Shown in pieces: positions 10,066 through 20,421 of a stretch of DNA of 64,000 nt. This stretch comes from JAFDWI01 sp963764215. GTDB lineage: Bacteria; Actinomycetota; Acidimicrobiia; Acidimicrobiales; Iamiaceae. The translations under genes were made by a program, and so were the position numbers. The first letter of the stretch is position 1, and each line of letters begins with the position of its first letter. The notes beneath the pieces were generated by a model. The model was not told the origin of the DNA and ran no database searches. It worked only from the letters and a program-made list of their open reading frames with translations. The stretch lies in contig CAVXRS010000006.1 in assembly GCA_963764215.1 (NCBI GenBank), positions 264,793-328,792 on the forward strand, read 5' to 3'.

Positions 10066-11710
10066 ATGGCGACCCATGCAGTGACCAACCAGTCCACCCC
10101 GCTCGTCGGGCACAACGCGGCCACCCTCGATGTGGCGCTCATCGAGGGGTTGCAGCGGGAAGGAGCCGGTGTCCACCGCTCCGATCTGGAGGCACTCGGC
10201 GCGCTCGTCGGCGACCCGGCGTGGATCGACCGGGGCGACCTGGCGAACGAACAACCGCCGATCCTGCACCGCTACGACCGCTACGGCCACCGGATCGACG
10301 TGGTGCGCTACCACCCCGCCTACCACGAGCTGATGACGGCTGCGGTGGGCGCCGGGCTCGCCGGCGGGCCCTGGGTGCACGAGGCTCCCGGCGATCATGT
10401 CGGCCGGGCCGCGAAGTTCGCGGTGTGGACCCAGCTCGAAGCCGGGCACGGGTGTCCGATCTCGATGACCTATTCGATCGTGCCGGCACTGCGGGCCGAA
10501 CCCTCGCTGGCGGAGGTCTGGGAGCCACTGCTCACCTCGCGCACCTACGACGCCGCCGATCACGCCGCCCTGGGCAACGGGGCCGCTCCCAAGGCGGGGG
10601 CGATCGCGGGCATGGCGATGACCGAGAAGCAGGGTGGCTCGGACGTGCGGGCCAACACCACCCGCGCCGAGCCGACCGGCGACGGGTGGACCCGGTGCCG
10701 AGTACGCGCTCACCGGGCACAAGTGGTTCTGCTCGGCACCGATGAGCGACCTGTTCCTGATGCTCGCCTACACCGACGCCGGCTTGTCGTGCTTCGCGGT
10801 GCCCCGGTGGCTGCCCGACGGCACCCGCAACGCCATCCGCATCGAACGGCTCAAGGACAAGTTGGGCAACCGGTCGAACGCGTCGAGCGAGATCGAGCTC
10901 GACGGTGCCCTCGGCGCTCTGGTGGGCGAGGACGGCCGCGGGATCGCCACGATCCTGGAGATGGTCAACCACACCCGCCTGGACTGTGTGATCGGGGTGA
11001 CCGGCCAGATGCGGGCCGGGTTGTCCCAGGCGCTGCACCACACTTCTCTGCGCGCCGCGTTCGGTCGCACCTTGGTCGACCAACCGTTGATGCGCAACGT
11101 GCTCGCGGACCTGGCGGTCGAATCCGAGGCGGCGACCACACTGATGCTGCGCCTCGCCGGCGCCTACGACCGGGGCGAGCACGACTTTCGCCGGATCGCC
11201 ACCGCCGTCGGCAAGTACTGGGTGTGCAAGCGGGCTCCGACCTTCGCCGCGGAGACCCTCGAGTGCTTCGGCGGGTCCGGATTCGTCGAGGAACAGCCCA
11301 TGGCCCGACTGTTCCGGGAGAGCCCGCTGAACGGGATCTGGGAGGGATCGGGCAACGTGATCTGTCTCGACGTGCTCCGGGCCGCGACCCGCAACCCCGA
11401 GTCGGTCGAGGCGCTCATCGCCGAGATCGATCTCGCCGCCGGCGCCGATGCCCGGCTGGACCGGGCGCGGGCGGACCTGGGTGCGGAGTTGAGCGACATC
11501 GACGACATCGAGTTCCGGGCACGGCGGATCGTCGAGCGGGCCGCACTGGCGTTGCAGGCTTCGCTCCTGGTGCGCCACGCGCCCGGGGCGGTCGCCGACG
11601 CGTTCTGTGCGACCCGCCTGGCCGACGACTGGGGCCGGGCGTTCGGCACGTTGCCCCCGGGTACCGACGTCGATGCGATTCTCACCCGGGCCTGGCCCAG
11701 GGCCGCATGA
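10066..11710 (+). CDS. aidB: AidB-type acyl-CoA dehydrogenase-like protein (one frameshift)
   Basis: AidB is a flavoprotein of the acyl-CoA dehydrogenase superfamily that binds DNA and belongs to the E. coli adaptive response to alkylation. The similarity is to AidB specifically: GMAMTEKQGGSDVRANTTRAE, GHKWFCSAPMSD, GLSCFAVPRWLPDGTRNAIR, RLKDKLGNRSNASSEIEL and FRESPLNGIWEGSGNVICLD. The span is about 548 codons, the usual AidB length. A frameshift lies near 10690, after DGWTRC. The next gene, encoding an alkyltransferase-glycosylase fusion, starts at an overlapping ATGA, which strongly supports a shared role in alkylation damage. Direct enzymatic activity of AidB in repair remains unsettled. 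Confidence 0.92.
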
Positions 11711-12943
11711 AGCGGATGTCCACGGTTCCCACTGTCCGGCCCGACCCCACCCGACCAGGCGGGAGCGCCGCCCAGGGCCGCGGCGGGCGGGCACGGATCG
11801 GCGACGTTCACCACCGCGATCGGAACCTGTGGGATCACCTGGACCGCGGCGGGGATCCGCAGCGTGCACCTCCCCGAGGAGAAGCCGGCGCACCTGCGCA
11901 GGCTGCTCGAGGCCGAGGGACTCGGCCGGGCCGTTCCCATCGCCGACGCGCCGGCGGCGATCCGCACCACGACCGAGCGCATCGCCGGGGTGACCCGGGG
12001 CGCGGATGACGACCTGGGTGACCTCGTCCTCGACGACGAAGACCTGGGCCTGTTCGCCCGATCCATCTACGGGACCCTGCGGACGGTGCTTCCGGGCGAG
12101 GTGATCACCTACGGCGAACTCGCCCACCGGGCCGGCCATCACGGGTCCAACATGCCGCGAGCGGTCGGCCAGGTGCTGGGTCGGAACCCCTACGGCATCA
12201 TCGTGCCCTGCCATCGGGTCGTCGCGGCGAACGGCCGACTCGGGGGGTTCTCCGCACACGGAGGAGTGCACACCAAGCTCCGATTGCTGCGGGCCGAGGG
12301 TCGGGGCGACGCGGCGGCCGCGATGCCCTGGGACCTGGCGGAGGGCAATGCGGCGCTCGCCGCGGCTGATCCGGCCATGGCCCGACTGATCGACCTGGTC
12401 GGCCACCGGGTACCGCGCATGCGTCTGGCGTCGTCGACCGTGGCCGCGCTCGCCGAGTCGATCACCGCCCAACAGGTGTCGACGGCGGCCGCGTCGTCGA
12501 TCTACGCCCGGTTGTGCGCCCAGTTCCCCCGACCACTGGACGGCCCGACCGCGCGGGGAATCGCCGCCCTCGGCGACTCCGAGCTGCGCGGCGCCGGGCT
12601 GTCGGCATCCAAGGTCGCGTCGCTGAAGGACCTGGCGGCACGCTCGCTGCGGGGGGAGGTGCCCGAACTCGACGAACTGGCCGGGATGGACGATGCCGAG
12701 ATCATCTCCACGCTCACGCCGATCCGCGGCATCGGCCGCTGGACGGTCGAGATGCTGCTGATCTTCCGACTGGGGCGGCCGGATCTGCTGCCCGTGGACG
12801 ACCTCGCCGTGCGCAGAGGCTACGAATTCCTCACCGGCCGCGGGTCGGTGAGCCCGTCCGAGCTGGCCGAACGTGGCCGGGCCTGGGCGCCGTGGCGGAG
12901 CCTGGCGTCGTGGTACCTGTGGCGGGCCGGCGAGTTGGCCTGA
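11707..12943 (+). CDS. Fused O6-alkylguanine-DNA alkyltransferase / AlkA-type glycosylase (one frameshift)
   Basis: The N-terminal half is an Ogt/MGMT alkyltransferase: TFTTAIGTCGITWTAAGIR, GEVITYGELAHRAG, and the acceptor-cysteine motif IVPCHRVVAANG. The C-terminal half, from about residue 210, is an HhH-GPD glycosylase of the AlkA type: ALAESITAQQVSTAAA, then helix-hairpin-helix LTPIRGIGRWTVEMLL, with the catalytic Asp in DLLPVDDLAVRRG. The protein would repair O6-alkylguanine directly and excise N-alkylated bases. ATG 11707 overlaps the aidB stop as ATGA; ATG 11716 is an alternative. A frameshift near 11795 separates this start from the conserved body. Ada-AlkA fusions are known; here the Ada DNA-binding/regulatory domain is absent. 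Confidence 0.9.
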
Positions 12944-12986
12944 CCGGGCCGTCGGACACCGGTGCGGTCGCACCACGGACGTGCGG

Positions 12987-13023
12987 GTGATCGAAGCGCA
13001 ATCGGCCGGGCCGACTCGATCAC
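12987..13023. promoter_or_regulatory. Candidate TetR operator
   Basis: A perfect inverted repeat, GTGATCGA (12987-12994) and TCGATCAC (13016-13023), ends ten bases before the ATG of the TetR-family gene. TetR regulators often bind palindromes in their own promoters. The spacing is long for a single operator, so this is a suggestion only. Confidence 0.3.
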
Positions 13024-13032
13024 AATGGTCCG

Positions 13033-13615
13033 ATGCGCCGGCCGTTGACGCGAGCACTGATCGTGGCCACCGCGCGGTCCGCACATCGAGGACCACGGTG
13101 TCGACGACGTCTCCCTGCGTGCGATCGCCCGATCCCTGGGGGTGACCGCGCCGGCGCTTGTACGCCCACTTCGACGGGAAGGCCGACCTGATCGCCGCGG
13201 TCGCCGCCGAGTACTTCGACGAGCTCGTGGCAGCGTTTCGAGGCGATCGATGCGGACGATCCGCTCGACCGGATCCGGGCCCAGTCGCGCGCCTACGTCG
13301 ACCACGCCGATCGCGGCACCGCATCTGTTCCATCTGCTGTTCCGCTATCCACCCGCGTTCGGCGTCGACGCCCCGGGCGCGGCCACGTTCGACCCGGCGA
13401 CCCGGGCGTGGGAGCTGGCCGCGACCAACACGGCCGATGCCGTCGCGGCGGGCCTGCTCGACGTGGCCGACCCGAACGCCGCGAGCCTGGCCATGTGGGC
13501 GGCGGTCCACGGGGTCGCCGAAGTCGTGCTGCTGGGCTTCGCGTTCGACGATGCGGCCACCGAGGCACTCATCGACTCGGTGGTCGAGACGATGCTCGCC
13601 GGCCAACGTGGGTGA
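13033..13615 (+). CDS. TetR-family transcriptional regulator (several frameshifts)
   Basis: About 194 codons from ATG 13033. Across frames the HTH is readable: EDHGVDDVSLRAIARSLGVTAPALYAHFDGKADLIAAVA, the standard TetR DNA-binding segment. A ligand-binding C-terminal domain follows (HLFHLLFRYPPAFGVD ... LAMWAAVHGVAEVVLLGF ... ALIDSVVETMLAGQRG), similar to TetR_C_33-type regulators. Frame changes occur near 13080, 13155, 13230 and 13310. The following genes, a carotenoid oxygenase and an acyl-CoA synthetase on the same strand, are the likely targets, since TetR genes commonly sit beside what they repress. The ligand cannot be inferred. Confidence 0.82.
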
Positions 13616-13657
13616 ACACCGTTTACCGACTTGCCGGATCTGCGGTACCGTGCGGTC

Positions 13658-15051
13658 ATGTCGATCGACACCGCGGAAATCACGAATCCCTACCTGACCG
13701 GCGGCAACGCTCCCGTCTCCGACGAACTCGACGTCGCTGATCTCACCGTGCACGGCACCATTCCCGAAGCGCTTGCAGGGCGCCTATCTGCGCAATGGTC
13801 CCAACCCGCAGTTCACCCCGCTCGGCCGCTACCACCTCTTCGACGGTGACGGCATGATCCACGCAGTCACGATCGCCGACGGCCGCGCCTCGTATCGCAA
13901 CCGCTGGATCGAATCGGCCGGGCTGCTCGCCGAACGCCGCGCCGGGCGGGCCCTGTTCGGTGGGCTGAGCGAGTTCCGCCAGCCCGACCCCGACGTGGTC
14001 GCCGAGGTCGGGCTGATGAAGAACACCTCGAACACCCACATCGTGCGCCACGCGGGCACCTTGCTGTCGCTGATGGAAGCGGCCCGTCCGGTGGAGCTCA
14101 CCGGACAGCTCGCCACCGTCGGGGAATACGACTTCGACGGTCGACTCGCCGGGTCGATGACGGCCCATCCCAAGATCGACCCCACCACCGGCGAGATGAT
14201 CTTCTTCGGGTACAGCCCCCTCCCGCCGTACCTGCGCCTGCACACCGCGGCTGCCGACGGCGAGCTGGTGCACAGCCGCGACATCGCTTTGCCCGCGCCC
14301 GTCATGATGCACGACTTCGCGGTGTCCGAACGCCGCATCGTGCTGTTCGACCTGCCCGCCGTGTTCGACCTGGAGGCGATGTTCGCCGGGGGTGAGGGGA
14401 TCCGCTGGGATCCCTCCAACGGCGCCGCGCATCGGCGTGGTCGACCGACACGCCGAGCAGGCCGAGGTGGCCTGGATCGAGGTCGATCCGTTCTTCATGT
14501 TCCACACGCTCAATGCCTACGACGACGGCGACATCGTGGTGGTCGAAGGGTGCCGTGCGCCGCGGCTGAACGTGAGCTTCGGCGGCGCCGACCTCGCCGA
14601 GGTGGTGCACCCCAAGCTGCACCGGTGGCGTATCGACACCGTGGCCGGCACCGTCACCGATGAGCCGCTGGACGACCGCCCGGGCGACTTCCCCCGGATC
14701 AACGACGACTGGGCCGGGTTCGGGACCCGCTACGGCTACGTCGCCCGCGCCCGATCGTGGGCCACCGAGACCGTCGCGTTCGACGGCGTGGTCAAACACG
14801 ATTTCGCCTCGGGCACCTCCGAGGTGTTCACCTATTCGCCGACCGCCCTGGCCGGGGAAGCCGCGTTCGCACCGGACCCGACCCGCGACGACGAAGACGC
14901 CGGATGGCTCATGAACTTCGTCTACGAACCGGAAGGTGACCGGAGCGACCTGGTCATCGTCGACGCGCAGGCCCTCGAAGTGGTGGCCCGCATCGAGATG
15001 CCTCGCCGCGTGCCCGCCGGGTTCCACGGCGCCTGGCTCGCGGACCGCTGA
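13658..15051 (+). CDS. Carotenoid oxygenase (two frameshifts)
   Basis: A member of the carotenoid cleavage dioxygenase / lignostilbene dioxygenase family, non-haem iron(II) enzymes that split a carbon-carbon double bond with O2. The start is ATG 13658 (MSIDTAEITNPYLTGGNAPV). The N-terminal signature AYLRNGPNPQF and the four histidines expected to hold iron are visible: MTAHPKID, MMHDFAV, FHTLNAY and the terminal FHGAW. Frame changes occur near 13770 and 14410. The span is about 465 codons, normal for the family. An acyl-CoA synthetase begins 32 bp downstream, so the cleavage product, after oxidation to an acid, may be activated to a CoA ester. The substrate is unknown. Confidence 0.93.
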
Positions 15052-15082
15052 CGACCGGGTCGAGGATCGGACCGCCTCCGCC

Positions 15083-16645
15083 ATGACCGAACTGCTCCAG
15101 AGCCCTCGCCACCACACGGCCCGGCGACCCGGCGATCGTCGACGATCAGGGCATCGAGACCTGGCAGGAGCTCGACGACCGGGTCGGCCGGCTGATCAAC
15201 GCGCTGCGCGACCGGGGGCTCGGCGAAGGCGACGTCGTCGCCCTGATGGCCGGCAATCAACGCGAACAGCTCGAGGTCAGCCTGGCCGGCATGCAGGCCG
15301 GTTGGCTGGTGGTGCCGGTGAACTGGCATCTGGTCGCCGACGAGCTCAGCTACATCCTGAACGACGCCGGTGCGAAGGCGCTCGTCGTCGACGCACGTTG
15401 GGCCGACGTCGGCGCGGCGGCCGCCGCGCAGGCACCCAGGCCTGGTCGCACGCATCGCCATCGGCGGATCATCCGCCCGCGGACTTCGAGGCCTACGACT
15501 CGGTGCTCGGCGCGGCGTCCGATGGATCGCCCTCCGATCTGGTCAAGGGTGGGCCGATGTTCTACACGTCGGGCACCACCGGGTTCCCCAAAGGTGTGCG
15601 CGGCGGGCTCGCCACGACCGGCGGACCGGTGGAGATCTGGCAGCTGATCGCCGCCGGACTCGGCGAGATGATGGAAGTCCCCGCCGAGCATCCCGTCCAA
15701 CTCGTCTGCGGCCCGGCCTACCACTCCGCCCAGTGGGTCTACGCGATGGTGCCGCTGCTGTTGGGCGCCACCGTCGTGTTCCAACACCGGTTCGACGCGG
15801 CGGAGGTGCTCGATCTGATCGAGGCGAACCGGGTCACCAACACGCACCTGGTGCCCGCACAGATGGTCCGCCTGCTGCGGCTCCCCGAGGAGCGTCGCGC
15901 CGCCTTCGACGGTTCCAGCCTCGTCGGCGTCCACCATGGCGCCGCACCGTGTCCGGTGGAGGTGAAGCGGGCCATGATCGACTGGTGGGGTCCGGTGCTC
16001 ACCGAGTACTACGGCGGCACCGAAGGTGGTTTCATCACGAACATCTCGGCGACCGAGTGGCTGGAACGACCGGGCAGCGTCGGCCGGGCGCTGCCGGTCA
16101 TGGAGGTCCGGATCCTGGACGAACAGGGCGAACCGGTGCCCACCGGTGCGGTGGGCCAGATCTGGTTCCACAGCCTGATCGGCATGGACTTCGAATACCA
16201 CAACGCGCCGGAGAAGACCGCGGCCGCGCACCGTGACACCGGCGCGGGCACCCTGGGCGACGTCGGCTACCTCGACGAGGACGGCTATCTGTTCCTGTCG
16301 GACCGGCGCATCGACATGATCATCTCCGGTGGGGTGAACATCTACCCGGCCGAGATCGAAGGCGTCCTCATCGGCCACGATGCGGTGGCCGATGTGGCCG
16401 TGATCGGGATTCCCGACACCGAGATGGGCGAACAGGTCCTGGCCGTGGTCGAGCCGGCCCCGGGAACCTTGATCTCACCGGAACTCGAGGCCGCACTCGA
16501 AGCGCACTGTCGGGAGCACCTGGCCGGCTACAAGTGCCCCCGGAGTTGGGAGTTCGCCGACTCGCTCCCCCGCAACGCCGCGGGCAAGCTGTCCAAGCGC
16601 ATCCTGCGCGAGCCGTACTGGGCCGACACGGCGCGCAACATCTGA
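15083..16645 (+). CDS. AMP-dependent acyl-CoA synthetase, FadD-like (two frameshifts)
   Basis: An ANL-superfamily ligase that activates a carboxylic acid to acyl-AMP and then acyl-CoA. Start is ATG 15083 (MTELLQ...). The P-loop motif MFYTSGTTGFPKGVRGG, the A5 motif EYYGGTEGG, the hinge region GDVGYLDEDGYLFLSDR and the C-terminal catalytic lysine in LPRNAAGKLSKRILR are all present. The two frame changes, near 15115 and 15440, compensate, and the 521-codon span is standard. Gene context (carotenoid oxygenase before, acyl-CoA dehydrogenase convergent after) suggests degradation of a carotenoid-derived, steroid-like or long-chain acid. Which of these it uses cannot be told from sequence. Confidence 0.9.
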   Translation: MTELLQSPRHHTARRPGDRRRSGHRDLAGARRPGRPADQRAARPGARRRRRRRPDGRQSTRTARGQPGRHAGRLAGGAGELASGRRRAQLHPERRRCEGARRRRTLGRRRRGGRRAGTQAWSHASPSADHPPADFEAYDSVLGAASDGSPSDLVKGGPMFYTSGTTGFPKGVRGGLATTGGPVEIWQLIAAGLGEMMEVPAEHPVQLVCGPAYHSAQWVYAMVPLLLGATVVFQHRFDAAEVLDLIEANRVTNTHLVPAQMVRLLRLPEERRAAFDGSSLVGVHHGAAPCPVEVKRAMIDWWGPVLTEYYGGTEGGFITNISATEWLERPGSVGRALPVMEVRILDEQGEPVPTGAVGQIWFHSLIGMDFEYHNAPEKTAAAHRDTGAGTLGDVGYLDEDGYLFLSDRRIDMIISGGVNIYPAEIEGVLIGHDAVADVAVIGIPDTEMGEQVLAVVEPAPGTLISPELEAALEAHCREHLAGYKCPRSWEFADSLPRNAAGKLSKRILREPYWADTARNI

Positions 16646-16740
16646 ATCGCCGTCACCGATCCCTTTCCGCCTGGCGTGGTGCTCCCGCGGCATCCACGGC
16701 GATGGGCGGGGGATTCTGAGCGGCGCGCGGTACGCGTCGT

Positions 16741-17884
16741 TCAGGCGCGGGGCAGGCCGAGCATGCGTTCTGCGATGATGTTGCGCAGGATCTGGGTGGT
16801 GCCACCCATCAGGGTGTAGGCGGGCGCATAGGCGAGGTTGCGGGCCACCCGGGCGGCCAGGTGGTCGACGGCACCGTCGACCGGTTCGAACGCCTGGGCG
16901 CCGACACCCAGCACGTCGCCACAGAAGTTCGCGACGCGTTGTTCGTGTTCGGTGCAGAAGGTCTTGGTCACCGCCGAGTACCCCCGTGGCGTCGGGCCAC
17001 ACACCGCCCGCAGGATCATCGACCGGCCCACCCGGTAGGCCGACTCGAGGGCGGCGATCCGTTGCCGGACAACCGGGTCGCCCCGGTCGACGTGCGCCAG
17101 CACGTCCCGGTAGAGCCGGTGGTTGCTCACCAACCGGTCGATGCCGCCCCGCTCGTGTTCCATCTGGCGCATCACCTGACGGAAACTGTTGTTCGGGGTG
17201 CCGACCAGATGATCGCGCGGGCACCCGCACCTCGTCGAAGGTGACCGCGCAGAAGTGCCGGTCGCCGGTCTGATCGACGATCGGCCGCACCTCGACGCCG
17301 GGGCTGTGCATGTCGACGACGAACTCGGACAGCCCTGCGTGGGGTGGCGCATCCGGGTCGGTCCGGGCGACCAGGTAGCACCAGTCGGCATGGGCCGCGC
17401 CGCTCGTCCACACCTTGGCCCCGGACACGACCCAGTCGCCGGCACCCTTCCCGTCCGGGCGGGCCCGGGTGCTGATCGATGCCACGTCGGATCCGGCGTC
17501 GGGCTCGCTCAGCCCGACGCACCACATCGACGTGCCCGCCAGGATCCCCGGCAGCCAACGCTGCTGCTGGCCGGGGGTGGCGAACTCCAGCAACGTCGGG
17601 CCGATCTGCCGGTCGGCGAAGTAGACCGTCGCCAGGGGCGCACCCGCGCCGATGAGCGCCTCGAACACGACGAACCGCTCGAGTGCACTGCGGCCACCGC
17701 CTCCCACCTCGGTCGGCCAGGTCATGCCGATCCAACCGCGCTGGGCGAGCGTGCGGGCGAAGTCGCGGTCGTGGCCGATCAGCCAGCCGTCTTCTCTGGT
17801 CCGCCGCCGGTCGGCACCCCGGCGTCCGATCTCGGCGGCCTCCTCGGCGAGGAGCTGCAGTTCGGGGGCCATGGCGAAGTCCAC
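16741..17884 (-). CDS. Acyl-CoA dehydrogenase (one frameshift)
   Basis: A FAD-dependent acyl-CoA dehydrogenase of about 381 codons. GTG 17884 (VDFAMAPELQLLAEEAAEIG) is preferred over ATG 17872 because it gives the family's usual N-terminal DF-x-P-E pattern. FAD/substrate motifs are clear: WCVGLSEPDAGSDVASISTRA, GAKVWTSGAAHADWCYLVART and the C-terminal LMGGTTQILRNIIAERML. The frame changes near 17215. It lies downstream of xylA on the same strand after a 47-bp gap, so it may be read through from the xyloside operon. Functionally it fits better with the convergent acyl-CoA synthetase. Confidence 0.9.
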
Positions 17885-17931
17885 ACGCAGACTCTGCCAG
17901 GTCGGCCGGGCCCCTCGGCGGTGCGAGCCGG

Positions 17932-19261
17932 CTAGCTGGCTCGCTCGACGTGGCGGTTGACCACGTTCTCCAGCAGCTCCTGTCGACCCGAGACCGGCTC
18001 GGGCTCGTCGGCCTCGGTGGCGTGATCCCGCAGGTCCGCGAGCGACATGGTCCCGTCGGTGATGGAGGTGCCGAGCCCGTCGGCCCAGCGTGCGTACCGG
18101 TCCCGGCGGTGCGCCTCGATGTCGTCGGAGCGGATCATCGAGGCCGCGACCAGCAACGCACGCGCCAAGGTGTCGGCCGCGCCGATGTGCGCATGGAACA
18201 GGTCGTCGCGAGCCGTCGACTGGCGTCGGAGCTTGGTGTCGAAGTTGAACCCCCCACGACCGATGACCACCGCTGCGCACCACCTCGTAGAGCACCAGGG
18301 ACAGCTCCTCGACCGAGTTGGGGAACTGGTCGGTGTCCCATCCGTTCTGCTGGTCACCGCGGTTCGCGTCGATCGATCCGAGGACGCCCGCGGCGATCGC
18401 GGTGGCGACTTCGTGGTGGAAGCTGTGGCCCGCGAGCGTGGCGTGGTTGGCCTCGATGTTCACCTTGATCTCGTCGAGGTCGTGGCGCGCCAGGAACCCT
18501 GCCACCGTTGCCACGTCGAAGTCGTACTGGTGCTTCATCGGTTCGGATGGCTTGGGCTCGATCAGGATGGTGCCGGTGAAACCGATGCGGTGCTTGTGCT
18601 CGACCACCAGGTGCAGAAATCTGGCCAGTTGATCGTGCTCACGGCGGAGATCGGTGTTGAGCAGGGTGTCGTAGCCCTCCCGGCCACCCCACAGCACGTA
18701 GTTCTCGCCCCCGAGCCGATGCGTGGCCTCCAGCGCGTGGCACACCTGCGCCGCGGCGCGGGCGAACACCTCCGGGTCCGGGTTCGTCGCCGCACCGGCC
18801 GCGTAGCGCGGGTGGGAGAACAGGTTGGCGGTTCCCCACAGCAGCCGGACTCCGGTGCGTGCCATGTGCTCGGCGAGGTCGTCGACGAGTGCATCGAAGT
18901 TGTGACAGGTTGCGCGGAAGGTCGCTCCCTCGGGGGCGACGTCGCGGTCGTGGAAGGTGAAGAAGGGAAGTCCCAGCTTCTCGAACAGCTCGAACGCGGC
19001 CGCCATCTTGGCCCTGGCTCCCTCCATCGGGTCGACGGCGGCGGCGTTCCAGGGGCGGTCCAAGGTCCCCTCGCCGAAGATGTCGTTGCCCGGCCAGACG
19101 AAGCTGTGCCAATAGCAGACGGCCATGCGCAGATGGTCGGCCATGGTGCGCCCGAGCACCATGCGATCGGCGTCGTACCAGCGGAAGCTGAACGGGTCGT
19201 CGCTCTGCGGGCCCGCATAGCGGACCGGCTCGACGTCAGGGAAGAACGGCTGCTGTTCCAA
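17932..19261 (-). CDS. xylA: Xylose isomerase, class II (one frameshift)
   Basis: Converts D-xylose to D-xylulose with two divalent metals. The N-terminal part (EQQPFFPDVEPVRYAG, then FRWYDADRMVLGRTMADHLR, CYWHSFVW) is the extension that marks class II enzymes such as E. coli XylA. Metal and substrate residues appear in FFTFHDRDVAPEG, VLWGGREGYDTLLNTD, ILIEPKPSEPMKHQYDFD, NIEANHATLAGHSFHHE and GSIDANRGD. About 443 codons. The most plausible start is TTG 19261, overlapping the end of the ROK gene; a frameshift near 18270 separates GG(H) from GGFNFDTKLRR. Operon with the ROK repressor and GH3. Class I is the commoner type in actinobacteria, so class II is notable. Confidence 0.95.
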
Positions 19262-20421
19262 TGTCCTGCTCCAGGTTCGAGGATGACTTCCGGGGGGTCC
19301 CCGGGTGCGGTCGGCCGGCGGCGAGTGGCACGAGCGTGGGGTCGGCCAGGATCCCGTCGAGGGCCACCCGGGCGGCGCCGAGCGCCCGTGCGTCCGCGCC
19401 CAGTTGGGCGGGCCGCACCTCGCACGGCCACCGCGTGCCGAGGTCGCCCAGCTCGGTCTGCACCAACTCGGCGAACGCCTCGCCGCGTGATCCGAGGGTT
19501 CCCCCGAGCACGATGGCTTCGGGATCGATGATGCGCACGACGCTGCGGAGGGCCGCGGCGAGCGCCGAGGCGATCTGCTCGTCGCCGGCACCCGAGTCGG
19601 CGCCCACCACGGTCTCCAGACACCCCCGCGACCCGCAACCACAGAGCCGACCGTCGGGAACCACGGTCACATGGCCGAGCTCGCCCGCAAGCCCGTGGGT
19701 GCCCCGGGCGAGTCGACCGTCGAGGACGATGCCACCGCCGATGCCGATGCCGGCCGAGACGTAGACGAACGACGACAGATCACGTCCTGCGCCCATGCGC
19801 TGTTCGGCCAGCGCCGCCAGGTTGGCCTCGTTGTCGACGCAGCAGGGCGCAAGGGTTGAGAAGTCCGAGCCGCGTGGCGAGGTCACCGGCATCGACCGCG
19901 GAAGGGTGAAGGTTCGGCGCGACGCGCAACGTCCCGGTCACCGGATCGACGGGACCGGGGAGAGCGACCGCGCCACACGGGCAGCTGACACCGGCCGCTC
20001 CGGCTTCGGCCAGCACCCGGGCGGTGAGTTGCCGCGCCCGCCCGAGGACGGTGTCCCAGCGGGTCCGTCGATTGTCGCTCGAGCGGCGCACGGAGGACCG
20101 GACCACCCCGGTGAGGTCCACGACCTCGGCGGCGATGTGGTCGACCTCGATGACGAGCCCGAGTCCGCCGACGAACCCTCCGGAGGGGCCCAGGAGCGTG
20201 GCGGGTCGTCCCACCCCACGCACCCTCGGTGCGGGGAGCTCCTCAACCAGGCCACGGTCGAGCAGATCCGACACCAACTGCGAGACCGTGGCCTTGGTGA
20301 GCCCGATCTCCGGCGCCAGACGGGCACGCGACCGCGGCCCTTCGTCGACCAGTTGCCCGAGCACCGCCGAAAGGTGGTGACGTCGGACGTCGCGCACCCC
20401 CAACGCCGACTTGCCGCTCAC
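19236..20421 (-). CDS. ROK-family repressor, XylR-like (one frameshift)
   Basis: GTG 20421 overlaps the GH3 stop as GTGA. The N-terminal winged helix (RRHHLSAVLGQLVDEGPRSRARLAPEIGLTKATVSQLVSDLLDRGLVEEL) precedes a ROK sugar-binding/kinase-like domain with VYVSAGIGIGGGIVLDG and the zinc signature CGCGSRGCLET. This is the architecture of XylR/NagC-type repressors rather than ROK kinases, because the HTH is present. A frameshift lies near 19860. Lying between a GH3 glycosidase and xylose isomerase, it is the natural candidate to sense xylose or a xyloside and repress this operon. A matching operator lies on the GH3 promoter. Confidence 0.9.

Noticed and set aside
10532..13753. Very long open frame (over 1000 codons) on the minus strand
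   Set aside because: It is the antisense shadow of aidB and the Ogt-AlkA gene. Its translation is a low-complexity Arg/Gly/Val-rich string without any domain, which is common opposite high-GC genes.
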